A DNA stretch of 7,009 nucleotides, from NCBI GenBank assembly GCA_900552475.1, contig USAC01000088.1, positions 1 through 7,009 on the forward strand, written 5' to 3'. Under the pieces are notes generated by a model. The model was not told the DNA's origin. It did not search any database and worked only from the letters and a program-made list of their open reading frames with translations. A program made the translations under genes and the position numbers. Positions 1 through 5,705 of this stretch are shown in pieces (position 1 is the first letter of the stretch; each line of letters opens with the position of its first letter). The stretch comes from an uncultured Eubacteriales bacterium (GTDB taxonomy: Bacteria; Bacillota; Clostridia; Oscillospirales; Oscillospiraceae).

Positions 1-1268
1 AAGTTCATGGTGCCCCCCAGGGTATCTTCCTTCTCGAACAGCGTCACATCGAAGCCTCGCTTTGCCAGGGTCACAGCGCTCTGCATACCGGCGGGGCCGC
101 CGCCGATGACGACAACTACACGGCCCGCCCCATCCTGTTCCGGGACAAGAGGATAGACACTCTCGTAGCCCACACGGGGATTCAGTGCGCACTTGACAGG
201 CAACTGCGCGTAAAGCTGTTCGCGGCAGTACATACAGCCGATACATTTGCGGATACCTGCCACATCACCCTTGGCAGCCTTTTTCATGAAGAAGGGGTCG
301 GCGATCAGGGCGCGGCCCAGGGCCACGAAATCGCACAGGCCTTTTTCCAGTGTCTCCTCGGCTACCAGCGGGTCCTTGATGGTGTTGGTGGCGATCAGGG
401 GGATGGAGATGGCCTCCTTCACGGCGCGGGTAACATGTGCTTTCCAGAAGGAGTCGTAGGAGTAGGGCTCGCAGTTGGCATCGGCATTAAAGTTATTGCC
501 ATTGGACATATTTAGTGCGTCGGCACCAGCGGCCTCCAGCACCCGAGCGATAGCGGGGGCATCTTCCACGGTGCGGGTCTTGGGGATGTGGGGGGTGAAC
601 TCGTCGCCGCAGAAACGAACGGATACGGGGAAATCTCTTCCCAGACGGGCCTTGATGCCCTGGACAATCTCGGTGTAGATGCGCAGGCAGTTCTCAATAC
701 TGCCGCCGTATTCGTCGGTGCGGTCATTATAATAGGGGCTGAGGAATTGGTGGAGCAAGTAGCCGTGACTACCGGCCAGCTCTACGCCGTCAAAGCCAGC
801 CTTTTGGGCACGGACAGCGGCATCAACGAAGCGCTGTTCCACGATTTTGATTTCCTCGACCGTCATCTTGTGAGCAGAGGGCCCACCGGGAGCTACAGGC
901 ACCTCGCTGACGGCCCAGGCCTTGCCGGCTGCGGTAGGGGCGCTTTTGGCGCCGTAGTGGTGCAGCTGGACAAAGCAGCGGCAGTCGTACTTGTGGATGG
1001 CCTCGGTCAGGGGTTGGAAGGAGGCGGTGTACTTGTCACTAGCCAGAGACATCTGCAAATTCCATGGCTTATTGTTCACCTCGTCCACATTCACACCTTC
1101 GACGATAATCAGGCCCACGCCGCCCCGGGCACGCTCTTCATAATAGGCGATAGCCTTTTCGCCGGCATAACCCAGATGTTCGCCGTACATCATCTGCATG
1201 GGGGCCAGTACAGCACGGTTCTTGATGGTCAGTTTACCGATCTTGCCGGGAGTAAAGAGTTTATCCAT
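1..1268 (-). CDS. Old Yellow Enzyme-family NADH:flavin oxidoreductase (FMN/4Fe-4S/FAD; FadH/BaiCD/TmADH-like), partial at C-terminus
   Basis: Translating the minus strand from the ATG at 1268 gives an uninterrupted frame to the window edge: 422 residues of a family usually about 640-680 long. Residues 1-330 form the FMN-binding TIM barrel, opening MDKLFTPGKIGKLTIKNR. The family motif GSHGYLLHQFLSP (167-179) is followed by NDRTDEYGGSIEN (181-193); Tyr170 sits where FadH-type enzymes carry their active-site Tyr. Cys342, 345, 348 and 360 give the CxxCxxCx11C 4Fe-4S pattern, close to trimethylamine dehydrogenase. A Rossmann motif VVVVIGGGPAG (384-394) starts the FAD/NAD(P) domain, which is cut off. 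Such enzymes take electrons from NAD(P)H through FAD and the cluster to FMN and reduce activated C=C bonds, in the cytoplasm. AGGAGG at 1277-1282 lies 8 bases before the ATG. The gene starts 21 bp after the aminotransferase stop, so the two are probably co-transcribed. The substrate (dienoyl-CoA, bile-acid enone, cinnamate-like acid) cannot be told from sequence. Confidence 0.93.
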   Translation of the reverse strand, partial: MDKLFTPGKIGKLTIKNRAVLAPMQMMYGEHLGYAGEKAIAYYEERARGGVGLIIVEGVNVDEVNNKPWNLQMSLASDKYTASFQPLTEAIHKYDCRCFVQLHHYGAKSAPTAAGKAWAVSEVPVAPGGPSAHKMTVEEIKIVEQRFVDAAVRAQKAGFDGVELAGSHGYLLHQFLSPYYNDRTDEYGGSIENCLRIYTEIVQGIKARLGRDFPVSVRFCGDEFTPHIPKTRTVEDAPAIARVLEAAGADALNMSNGNNFNADANCEPYSYDSFWKAHVTRAVKEAISIPLIATNTIKDPLVAEETLEKGLCDFVALGRALIADPFFMKKAAKGDVAGIRKCIGCMYCREQLYAQLPVKCALNPRVGYESVYPLVPEQDGAGRVVVVIGGGPAGMQSAVTLAKRGFDVTLFEKEDTLGGTMN

Positions 1269-1289
1269 CGTGCTTTCCTCCTAAAATAA

Positions 1290-2486
1290 TTACTTACCCA
1301 GCAGTTCGGCGCAGGCCTCGCCCAGCAGCTTCATACCTTTCTCGATGATCTCGTCGGTGCTGTTGGAGTAGTTCAGGCGCACGGTATGGACGCCGCGGTC
1401 TATCTCATAGAAGGGATCGCCGGGGCAGATGGCCACGCCCTTGGCAAGAGCGGCGCGGTACAGGTCAACAGATGTGATGCTGTCGGGCAGGGTGGCCCAC
1501 AGGAACATGCCGCCCTCGGTGGGGGTGAAGGTCACGCCCTCAGGCAGATACTTGCGCATACAATCCATCATCAAGTTGGCCTTGGCGCGGTAGAGCTCCT
1601 TGGTCTTTTCGATGTGGGCGTCCACATCGTTGTCCTGGAGGTACTGGGCCAGCACCAGCTGGGAGAAGATGCTGGTGTGCAGGTCGGCGGTGGACTTGTA
1701 GCTCAGCAGCTTGGCCTTCAGTTCCTTGTTGCGGACGCAGACCCAGCCGATACGCATACCGGGGGCCACGATCTTGGAGAAGGTACCCAGCATGCAGCAC
1801 TGCTCGCCCAGCTCCTTGCCGAAGCTGTCGGTGGCCTCGCCGGCGAAGCGCAGCTCGCGGTAGGGATTATCCTCGATGAGCAGGATGTCGGTACCCTTCA
1901 GGATCTCAACCACCTTGTCGTGGACTTCCTTGGTGTAGCTCAGGCCGGTGGGGTTCTGGAAGTTGGGGATGACATAGATGAACTTGGCGTCGGGGTTGGC
2001 CTTGACGGTCTCAGAGAGCTTCTCGCAGTCGATGCCGTCGGGGTTCATCTGGACGGGGATGATCTTGGGGTCGAACATGTGGAAGGACTGCAGGGCCACT
2101 AGATAGGTGGGATTTTCCACCAGGACCTTGTCGCCGGGGTCGATCATGCACACGCCCAGCATGGCCAGGGCCTGCTGCGAGCCGTTGGTGATGATGATAT
2201 CGTCGGCCGCCACATCGTAGACGCCCATGGTCTCGTAGCGCTTGGCGATCCATGCGCGCAGGGCGGGCAGGCCCTGGGTGCCGCTGTACTGCAGTGCCTG
2301 GACGCCGTTTTCGGCCAGAACCTTGGCGGTAGCCTTCTCCATGGCCTCCACGGGGAAGGACACCGGGTTGGGCAGGCCGCCGGCGAAGGAGATCAGATCG
2401 GGAGAGGCAGCGGCGGCCAGGATGCTGGCGGTGAACTCACCCTGGAAGTCGGGGCGCATGATTTTTTCGGACATGTGCACAGTCAT
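1290..2486 (-). CDS. PLP-dependent class I/II aminotransferase (2-aminoadipate/aromatic aminotransferase-like)
   Basis: A 398-residue cytoplasmic fold-type I aminotransferase moving an amino group between an amino acid and a 2-oxo acid. Numbered from the ATG at 2486: FAGGLPNP near 35-42, a substrate-loop Tyr in NPTY (Tyr128), QNPTG (Asn178), EDNPYRELRF with Asp206 for the pyridine nitrogen and Tyr209, the Schiff-base lysine in GTFSK (Lys238), the phosphate-binding Arg in GMRIGW (Arg245), and the carboxylate-binding Arg in VRLNYS (Arg370). All expected catalytic residues are present and the length is normal. It resembles the aminotransferase half of MocR-type proteins and LysN-like 2-aminoadipate transaminases but has no GntR domain. 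A TTG six bases upstream is also in frame, but AGGAGG at 2495-2500 is spaced for the ATG at 2486. It is the first gene of a two-gene operon with the flavin reductase. Substrate specificity is not resolved; aromatic, branched-chain or 2-aminoadipate are all possible. Confidence 0.93.
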   Translation of the reverse strand: MTVHMSEKIMRPDFQGEFTASILAAAASPDLISFAGGLPNPVSFPVEAMEKATAKVLAENGVQALQYSGTQGLPALRAWIAKRYETMGVYDVAADDIIITNGSQQALAMLGVCMIDPGDKVLVENPTYLVALQSFHMFDPKIIPVQMNPDGIDCEKLSETVKANPDAKFIYVIPNFQNPTGLSYTKEVHDKVVEILKGTDILLIEDNPYRELRFAGEATDSFGKELGEQCCMLGTFSKIVAPGMRIGWVCVRNKELKAKLLSYKSTADLHTSIFSQLVLAQYLQDNDVDAHIEKTKELYRAKANLMMDCMRKYLPEGVTFTPTEGGMFLWATLPDSITSVDLYRAALAKGVAICPGDPFYEIDRGVHTVRLNYSNSTDEIIEKGMKLLGEACAELLGK

Positions 2487-2494
2487 AAGCAATT

Positions 2495-2500
2495 CCTCCT
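2495..2500 (-). promoter_or_regulatory. Ribosome binding site fixing the aminotransferase start
   Basis: The minus strand reads AGGAGG, ending 8 bases before the ATG at 2486. This is the same spacing as for the downstream reductase and decides against the in-frame TTG at 2492, which would lie only 2 bases from it. Confidence 0.85.
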
Positions 2501-2532
2501 AATGTATGAAAGATTATTAAAAGTAGAGCGTG

Positions 2533-2555
2533 AAATTAGATTGCTAATCTAATTT
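2533..2555. promoter_or_regulatory. Perfect palindrome, probable TetR-family operator
   Basis: AAATTAGATT (2533-2542) and AATCTAATTT (2546-2555) are exact reverse complements separated by GCT. The 23-bp site overlaps the -10 box of the minus-strand promoter (2552-2557) and covers its predicted start near 2545. That is where a repressor would block polymerase. A TetR-family gene starts about 175 bp away, divergently. Assignment to that regulator is inference from position and symmetry. An RNA hairpin is less likely, since the site begins at or before the transcript start. Confidence 0.75.
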
Positions 2556-2580
2556 TATCAGTTCCACTCGCACTTGTAAA
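2552..2580 (-). promoter_or_regulatory. Sigma-A type promoter of the aminotransferase-reductase operon
   Basis: On the minus strand TTTACA (2580-2575) is followed by exactly 17 bases and then TAAAAT (2557-2552). Each hexamer differs by one base from the consensus TTGACA/TATAAT. The predicted start is near 2545, giving a leader of about 58 bases before the ATG at 2486. The -10 box lies inside the right part of the palindromic operator, which suggests repression. Confidence 0.75.
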
Positions 2581-2667
2581 GAAAAAATGATACCTGATAA
2601 GAAAATCGGAGTATTACACAGTGGAAGGAGCCATATTTCAGCAAGACTGCTAAAAAGTATTTCCCAC

Positions 2668-2696
2668 TTGAAATTTATTGTGCTGAGTGATAATAT
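2668..2696 (+). promoter_or_regulatory. Sigma-A type promoter of the TetR-family regulator
   Basis: TTGAAA (2668-2673), a 17-base spacer, then TAATAT (2691-2696). The predicted start is near 2703, about 26 bases before the ATG at 2729. An imperfect 22-bp palindrome (2692-2713, 9 of 11 pairs, core AATCGATT) overlaps the -10 box and start. It could allow autoregulation, but the sequence is AT-rich and its core differs from the perfect palindrome at 2533-2555. Confidence 0.65.
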
Positions 2697-2728
2697 TGAA
2701 TCGATTATATATTTCATGAGGTAGGAAC

Positions 2729-3331
2729 ATGGCTGCAACTATGACAAAACGGCAGGAAAAGAGCCGTACCAATTATAACGCCGTATTGGACACCTCAATA
2801 GTCCTTTTCAATAAAAAAGGGTATAAGGACACTACAATAAAGGACATCTGTGAAGCGACCGGGCTTTCCAATGGTTCGGTCTACCATCTTTTCCGTAACA
2901 AGGATGACATTCTGCGGCATATTTACGAGCGGGATATCAACATATCCATCGGACTCACGCAGGATTTAGAACAAAAAGTGCAGGATCCTTATCACTACCT
3001 GCTAAACTTCATGCTTGATATTCAGAGGCTCTGGGAAAAGACAGGGCCCATGCTGTTGAGCAACAAGTCTCACTGGACCACCTCGCGTACCACCTTGGGA
3101 TGCAGCCCCATTCAGCGAGAAGAATTACACACTTTTATCACTTTGGCAAAAGAGCGCGGCACCATTGCTAACACCTCTGATCCGGCTACTTTGGTTGAGT
3201 TTTTGTTTACTATGCAGCGCGGCATCCTGTACGGGTGGATCATCCGTGACGACTTTGACATGGATATGTATGCCAAGACCTTTTGGCCTCCTGTAATCCG
3301 TGCACTCATCAGTGGTGAGATCAGCTTTTGA
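2729..3331 (+). CDS. TetR/AcrR-family transcriptional regulator
   Basis: A 200-residue protein, normal for the family, which binds DNA as a dimer and lets go when a ligand enters the C-terminal domain. The N-terminal helix-turn-helix is clear: TTIKDICEATGLSNGSVY (35-52) followed by HLFRNKDDIL (53-62), matching the family pattern of a recognition helix and then a Phe/Tyr-x-x-K-x-x-L helix. Residues 70-200 form the variable helical ligand and dimer domain, with aromatic residues (Trp102, Trp116, Trp170, Trp186) that could line a pocket. The ATG at 2729 is preceded by GAGGTAGGA (2718-2726); the in-frame ATG at 2741 has no comparable site. The gene is divergent from the aminotransferase-reductase operon, whose promoter carries a perfect palindrome, so it probably represses that operon. 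Base composition is more AT-rich than both flanking blocks, which is common for regulators but could reflect transfer. The ligand is unknown. Confidence 0.92.
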   Translation: MAATMTKRQEKSRTNYNAVLDTSIVLFNKKGYKDTTIKDICEATGLSNGSVYHLFRNKDDILRHIYERDINISIGLTQDLEQKVQDPYHYLLNFMLDIQRLWEKTGPMLLSNKSHWTTSRTTLGCSPIQREELHTFITLAKERGTIANTSDPATLVEFLFTMQRGILYGWIIRDDFDMDMYAKTFWPPVIRALISGEISF

Positions 3332-3397
3332 TTGAGATTGCAGGTTATTCTGCTAATGTTGCCGCATTTTGGTATATTTCTAAAAAATATAGAATTC

Positions 3398-3445
3398 TCC
3401 CCATGTATATAAAGCATAGTAGCTTAATATACATGGGGATGTTTT
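3398..3445 (+). terminator. Long two-part hairpin terminator after the TetR gene
   Basis: A perfect 13-bp stem pairs TCCCCATGTATAT (3398-3410) with ATATACATGGGGA (3427-3439). Inside it, after one A-A mismatch, AAGC (3412-3415) pairs with GCTT (3422-3425) around the loop ATAGTA. TGTTTT follows on the plus strand, suiting termination of the regulator that ends at 3331. It also lies directly after the stop of the opposing minus-strand frame at 3448, so it may work both ways, though on that strand the T run starts only some 10 bases past the stem. Confidence 0.75.
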
Positions 3446-3447
3446 AC

Positions 3448-3762
3448 TCACTTCTGCTCCTTTCCCCATTTGCCCTTCTTCTCCTCCGGTGGCCGTCCAT
3501 TACCTTCGCCCATATCTTTCAGTCGCTGCGCTTCCGCAATCTCCGCTTTCATCTCTGCAATCAGCGTCTTTAGCTTCTCTTCACACTCCTCGCGTGTGTG
3601 GGCGTAGACATTGCGGGCGTGTTTTTTACCGTCTGGCCACTTTGGGGAATAGCGTCCTTCAAAGAGGTGGTCGTTGATCTGACTGACGCAGCCGGTGCCG
3701 GACCTGCGCTTGCGGCCCACGTAAAAGGTATAATTACCCTTCGATGCGGACAGCAGGTACAC
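3448..3762 (-). CDS. Small protein resembling the C-terminal tail of a clostridial serine recombinase/integrase; probable gene remnant
   Basis: 104 residues from a GTG at 3762. Residues 16-65 (GRKRRSGTGCVSQINDHLFE, then GRYSPKWPDGKKHARNVYAHTREEC) match, from memory, a small DNA-binding-like module at the C-terminus of large serine recombinases in Clostridia. It also has the general pattern of integrase arm-binding domains: basic start, GxG, EGRYSP, DGK, then TREECEEKL. Residues 56-83 should be one helix, and the tail to 104 is rich in Lys and Glu. No recombinase catalytic domain lies upstream: an in-frame TGA sits two codons before the GTG, and the sequence beyond belongs to other genes. The GTG has only a poorly placed AAGG before it. 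I read this as the 3' end of a truncated mobile-element recombinase. A small free-standing DNA-binding protein is the alternative. The family assignment rests on recall, not a search. Confidence 0.6.
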   Translation of the reverse strand: MYLLSASKGNYTFYVGRKRRSGTGCVSQINDHLFEGRYSPKWPDGKKHARNVYAHTREECEEKLKTLIAEMKAEIAEAQRLKDMGEGNGRPPEEKKGKWGKEQK

Positions 3763-3790
3763 CGACCTTCATCGCATAATTTAAATTACT

Positions 3791-4078
3791 ATGTCTATTT
3801 TGGAAAAATCCACTGTCATCGACCTCATCAAGACCCGTTCCGCATCCGTTGCCACCATTGCCGGTACCGTTGCCGCCAGCTCCGTCGTTACCACCCTGCT
3901 GCGCTGTCCGGGCATCCGGGACGGCGAGAACGAGACCTATACACTGACCAAAGAGGGTGAGAAGCCGGTCTGCTGGGTCGTGGATCGCGCCGCCATCGCC
4001 CGGTGCATGGTGGATATGATTGCGGACGAGACGCTTGGCGCAAACGAAAGTCTCGGCATCACAAACGGGAGGGCGTGA
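3791..4078 (+). CDS. C-terminal fragment of an NAD(P)-binding atypical SDR (NmrA/YwnB-like) with a foreign N-terminus
   Basis: A 95-residue frame. From about residue 37, RCPGIRDGENETYTL (38-52), a basic/turn segment, then WVVDRAAIARCMVDMIAD (62-79) and a final LGITNG match the end of atypical short-chain dehydrogenases that bind NAD(P). There the pattern is 'R-P-P-x-x-x-D-G', then 'ISRADVAxFM', then a short strand. The whole N-terminal Rossmann half with its glycine motif is absent. Residues 1-36 (MSILEKSTVIDLIKTR, then a mildly hydrophobic Ala/Val/Thr stretch) do not resemble that family and I do not recognise them. No Shine-Dalgarno site precedes the ATG, only AT-rich sequence. It ends 2 bases before a flavodoxin-like start, so the two were probably once an intact two-gene operon. 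Expression as a functional protein is unlikely. Confidence 0.6.
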   Translation: MSILEKSTVIDLIKTRSASVATIAGTVAASSVVTTLLRCPGIRDGENETYTLTKEGEKPVCWVVDRAAIARCMVDMIADETLGANESLGITNGRA

Positions 4079-4080
4079 CG

Positions 4081-4187
4081 ATGAAACAGGTTCTCACTTT
4101 AGCGGGAAGCCCCGCCGGAACGGGAACTCCGCCATTCTGAGCGAGAAATTTGCCTGCGGCGCCGCGGAAGCCGGATGCAGCGGCTAA
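4081..4187 (+). pseudogene. Frameshifted, truncated NADPH-dependent FMN reductase / flavodoxin-like protein
   Basis: A good site, GGGAGGG (4067-4073), lies 7 bases before the ATG at 4081. The frame reads MKQVLTLAGSP and then goes off to a TGA at 4138-4140. From 4113 another frame reads RRNGNSAILSEKFACGAAEAG, to TAA at 4185-4187. Joined, they give the start of an NADPH-dependent FMN reductase or iron-sulfur flavoprotein: the beta-strand plus the AGSPRRNGNS phosphate-binding loop. The break falls in a run of four C at 4110-4113, where a fifth C would restore the frame. The remaining 150 or so residues are missing, and sequence homology stops as the purB terminator begins. In its present form it cannot make a flavoprotein. 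Confidence 0.75.
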
Positions 4188-4225
4188 AAAAGCACCCTGC
4201 GGGACATCAAAATCCCGCAGGGTGC
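4186..4225 (-). terminator. Intrinsic terminator of the purA-purB unit
   Basis: A perfect 13-bp stem pairs GCACCCTGCGGGA (4192-4204) with TCCCGCAGGGTGC (4213-4225) around an 8-base loop. On the minus strand the stem is followed at once by six T (4191-4186). It lies about 41 bases past the purB stop. The TAA closing the flavodoxin-like stub on the opposite strand lies in this same A/T run. Confidence 0.92.
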
Positions 4226-4266
4226 AATTTACTGTCTGCTTCTTCCGTCCGCGGTGCAGTTTTCCG

Positions 4267-5685
4267 TCAGACGCTGATCTCCGCGTCCGCCCTGGGCGCG
4301 TCCTGCAGCAGCGGCTCATACTCCGCGATGAGCCGCTCGACCTGCTCGGCGCAGCGGCCGGTATAGATCCGCGGATCCATCACCGCGTCGAGCTCCGCGC
4401 GCGTCATGCCGAAGGCCGGATCGCCCGCGAGCCGCTCGAGCAGGTCACAGGGCTCCCCCTCCTTCATGCGCGCCGTCGCGGCCATGGAGTGCTGCCGGAT
4501 TCTCTCGTGCAGCTCCTGACGGTCGCCGCCGCGCTTGACGGCCTCCATCATGATGTTCTCCGTCGCGAGGAACGGCAGATACTCCCGCACGGCGCGATCG
4601 ACAACCTTCTCGTTCACGCGCAGGCCCGTTGTCACGTTCTGCACAAGCCGCAGCACCGCGTCCGCGCACAAAAAGCCCTCCGGGAGGGAGATGCGGCGGT
4701 TGGCGGAGTCGTCGAGCGTGCGCTCGAGCCACTGGGTCGAGGCCGTCATGGGCGCGTTCATCGCGTCGGCCATGAGATAGCGGCTCAGCGAGCAGATGCG
4801 CTCGCAGCGCATGGGGTTGCGCTTGTAGGCCATGGCGGACGAGCCGATCTGGTGCTCCTCGAACGGCTCCTCAACCTGCCGGTCGTGCTGCAGCAGGCGG
4901 ATGTCGCCCGCCATGCGGTACGCGCTCTGACCGATGGCGCTCAGGCAGCTGAGAATCCGGCTGTCGACCTTGCGCGGATACGTCTGGCCGCAGACGGAGA
5001 AGCACCTTTCAAAGCCGAAGCGCGCGGCGATGCGGCGGTTCATCTCGTCGATCTTCCCGCCGTCGCCCTCGAAGAGATCCATAAAGCTCGCCTCGGTGCC
5101 GGTCGTGCCGCGGCAGCCGAGAAAGCGCATCGTGCCCAGCACGAAGTCCAACTCCTCGAGGTCGGCGCGGAAATCCTGCATCCAGAGCGCCGCGCGCTTG
5201 CCGATCGTCACGGGCTGGGCGGGCTGATAGTGCGTATAGCCGAGCGCGGGCGTCGCGGCATAGCGGCGTGCGAAGGCCGCGAGGTTCGCGAGCACCGCCT
5301 GCAGCTCGCCGCGCAGATAGCGCAGCGCGTCGCGGTATAGGATGAGATCGGCGTTGTCGGTGACGTAGCAGCTCGTCGCGCCGAGGTGGATGATCCCCGC
5401 AGCGGAGGGCGCGGCCTTGCCGTAGGCATAGACGTGCGCCATCACGTCGTGGCGCACCTCGCGCTCGCGCTGCGCGGCCGCGTCATAGTCGATGTCGGTG
5501 ATGTGCGCGGCGAGCTCGTCGACCTGCGCCTGCGTGATAGGCAGACCCAGCTCATGCTCCGCGCGGGCCAGCTCCACCCAGAGCCTCCGCCATGTCTGAA
5601 AGCGCATGTCCGGCGAGAACAGGTGCAGCATATATTTCGATGCGTACCGCGACGCCAGCGGCGATTCATAGACGTCCTTACTCAT
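4267..5685 (-). CDS. purB: Adenylosuccinate lyase (animal-type ADSL subgroup)
   Basis: Cytoplasmic tetrameric lyase of the fumarase/aspartase superfamily. It splits SAICAR to AICAR and fumarate, and adenylosuccinate to AMP and fumarate. The protein has 472 residues from the ATG at 5685. Visible motifs are RHDVMAHV (78-85; His80, Asp81), GATSCYVTDN (102-111), the general-acid region YTHYQPAQP (150-158, His152), and the superfamily signature GSSAMAYKRNP (281-291), whose Ser282/Ser283 pair holds the catalytic serine. ERTLDDSANRR (321-331) follows. Length and wording throughout resemble animal ADSL more than the roughly 430-residue Bacillus PurB. An in-frame TTG 18 bases upstream is rejected because it falls inside the ribosome binding site (5692-5698). 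purA lies 61 bp upstream on the same strand and supplies the substrate. Codons are rich in GCG and CGC. Complete and apparently functional. Confidence 0.96.
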   Translation of the reverse strand: MSKDVYESPLASRYASKYMLHLFSPDMRFQTWRRLWVELARAEHELGLPITQAQVDELAAHITDIDYDAAAQREREVRHDVMAHVYAYGKAAPSAAGIIHLGATSCYVTDNADLILYRDALRYLRGELQAVLANLAAFARRYAATPALGYTHYQPAQPVTIGKRAALWMQDFRADLEELDFVLGTMRFLGCRGTTGTEASFMDLFEGDGGKIDEMNRRIAARFGFERCFSVCGQTYPRKVDSRILSCLSAIGQSAYRMAGDIRLLQHDRQVEEPFEEHQIGSSAMAYKRNPMRCERICSLSRYLMADAMNAPMTASTQWLERTLDDSANRRISLPEGFLCADAVLRLVQNVTTGLRVNEKVVDRAVREYLPFLATENIMMEAVKRGGDRQELHERIRQHSMAATARMKEGEPCDLLERLAGDPAFGMTRAELDAVMDPRIYTGRCAEQVERLIAEYEPLLQDAPRADAEISV

Positions 5686-5691
5686 AGAAAA

Positions 5692-5698
5692 CTCCTCC
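5692..5698 (-). promoter_or_regulatory. Ribosome binding site fixing the purB start
   Basis: The minus strand reads GGAGGAG, ending 6 bases before the ATG at 5685. It lies inside the alternative TTG-initiated extension, which excludes that start, and directly downstream of the intercistronic hairpin. Confidence 0.8.
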
Positions 5699-5705
5699 CA
5701 CAAGA

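Noticed and set aside
588..1289. Plus-strand 233-residue open frame over the flavin reductase
   Set aside because: It is antisense to the complete, motif-bearing reductase on the minus strand; its translation shows no family motif and it has no proper ribosome site.
1386..2102. Plus-strand 238-residue open frame over the aminotransferase
   Set aside because: A low-complexity Gly/Val/Leu/His shadow of the minus-strand gene, without an independent start signal.
3373..3391. TATATTT/AAATATA inverted repeat downstream of the TetR gene
   Set aside because: Only A/T pairs with 7-bp arms in AT-rich sequence. Chance is likely, and the strong 13-bp hairpin next to it explains termination.
3489..3960. 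Overlapping plus-strand frames across the recombinase-like piece
   Set aside because: Their translations are antisense or out-of-frame copies of the better supported minus- and plus-strand fragments and show no motif of their own.
4150..5340. Plus-strand 396-residue open frame over purB
   Set aside because: Antisense shadow in GC-rich DNA. The Arg/Ala/His-rich translation has no recognisable domain and the opposite strand encodes a complete adenylosuccinate lyase.
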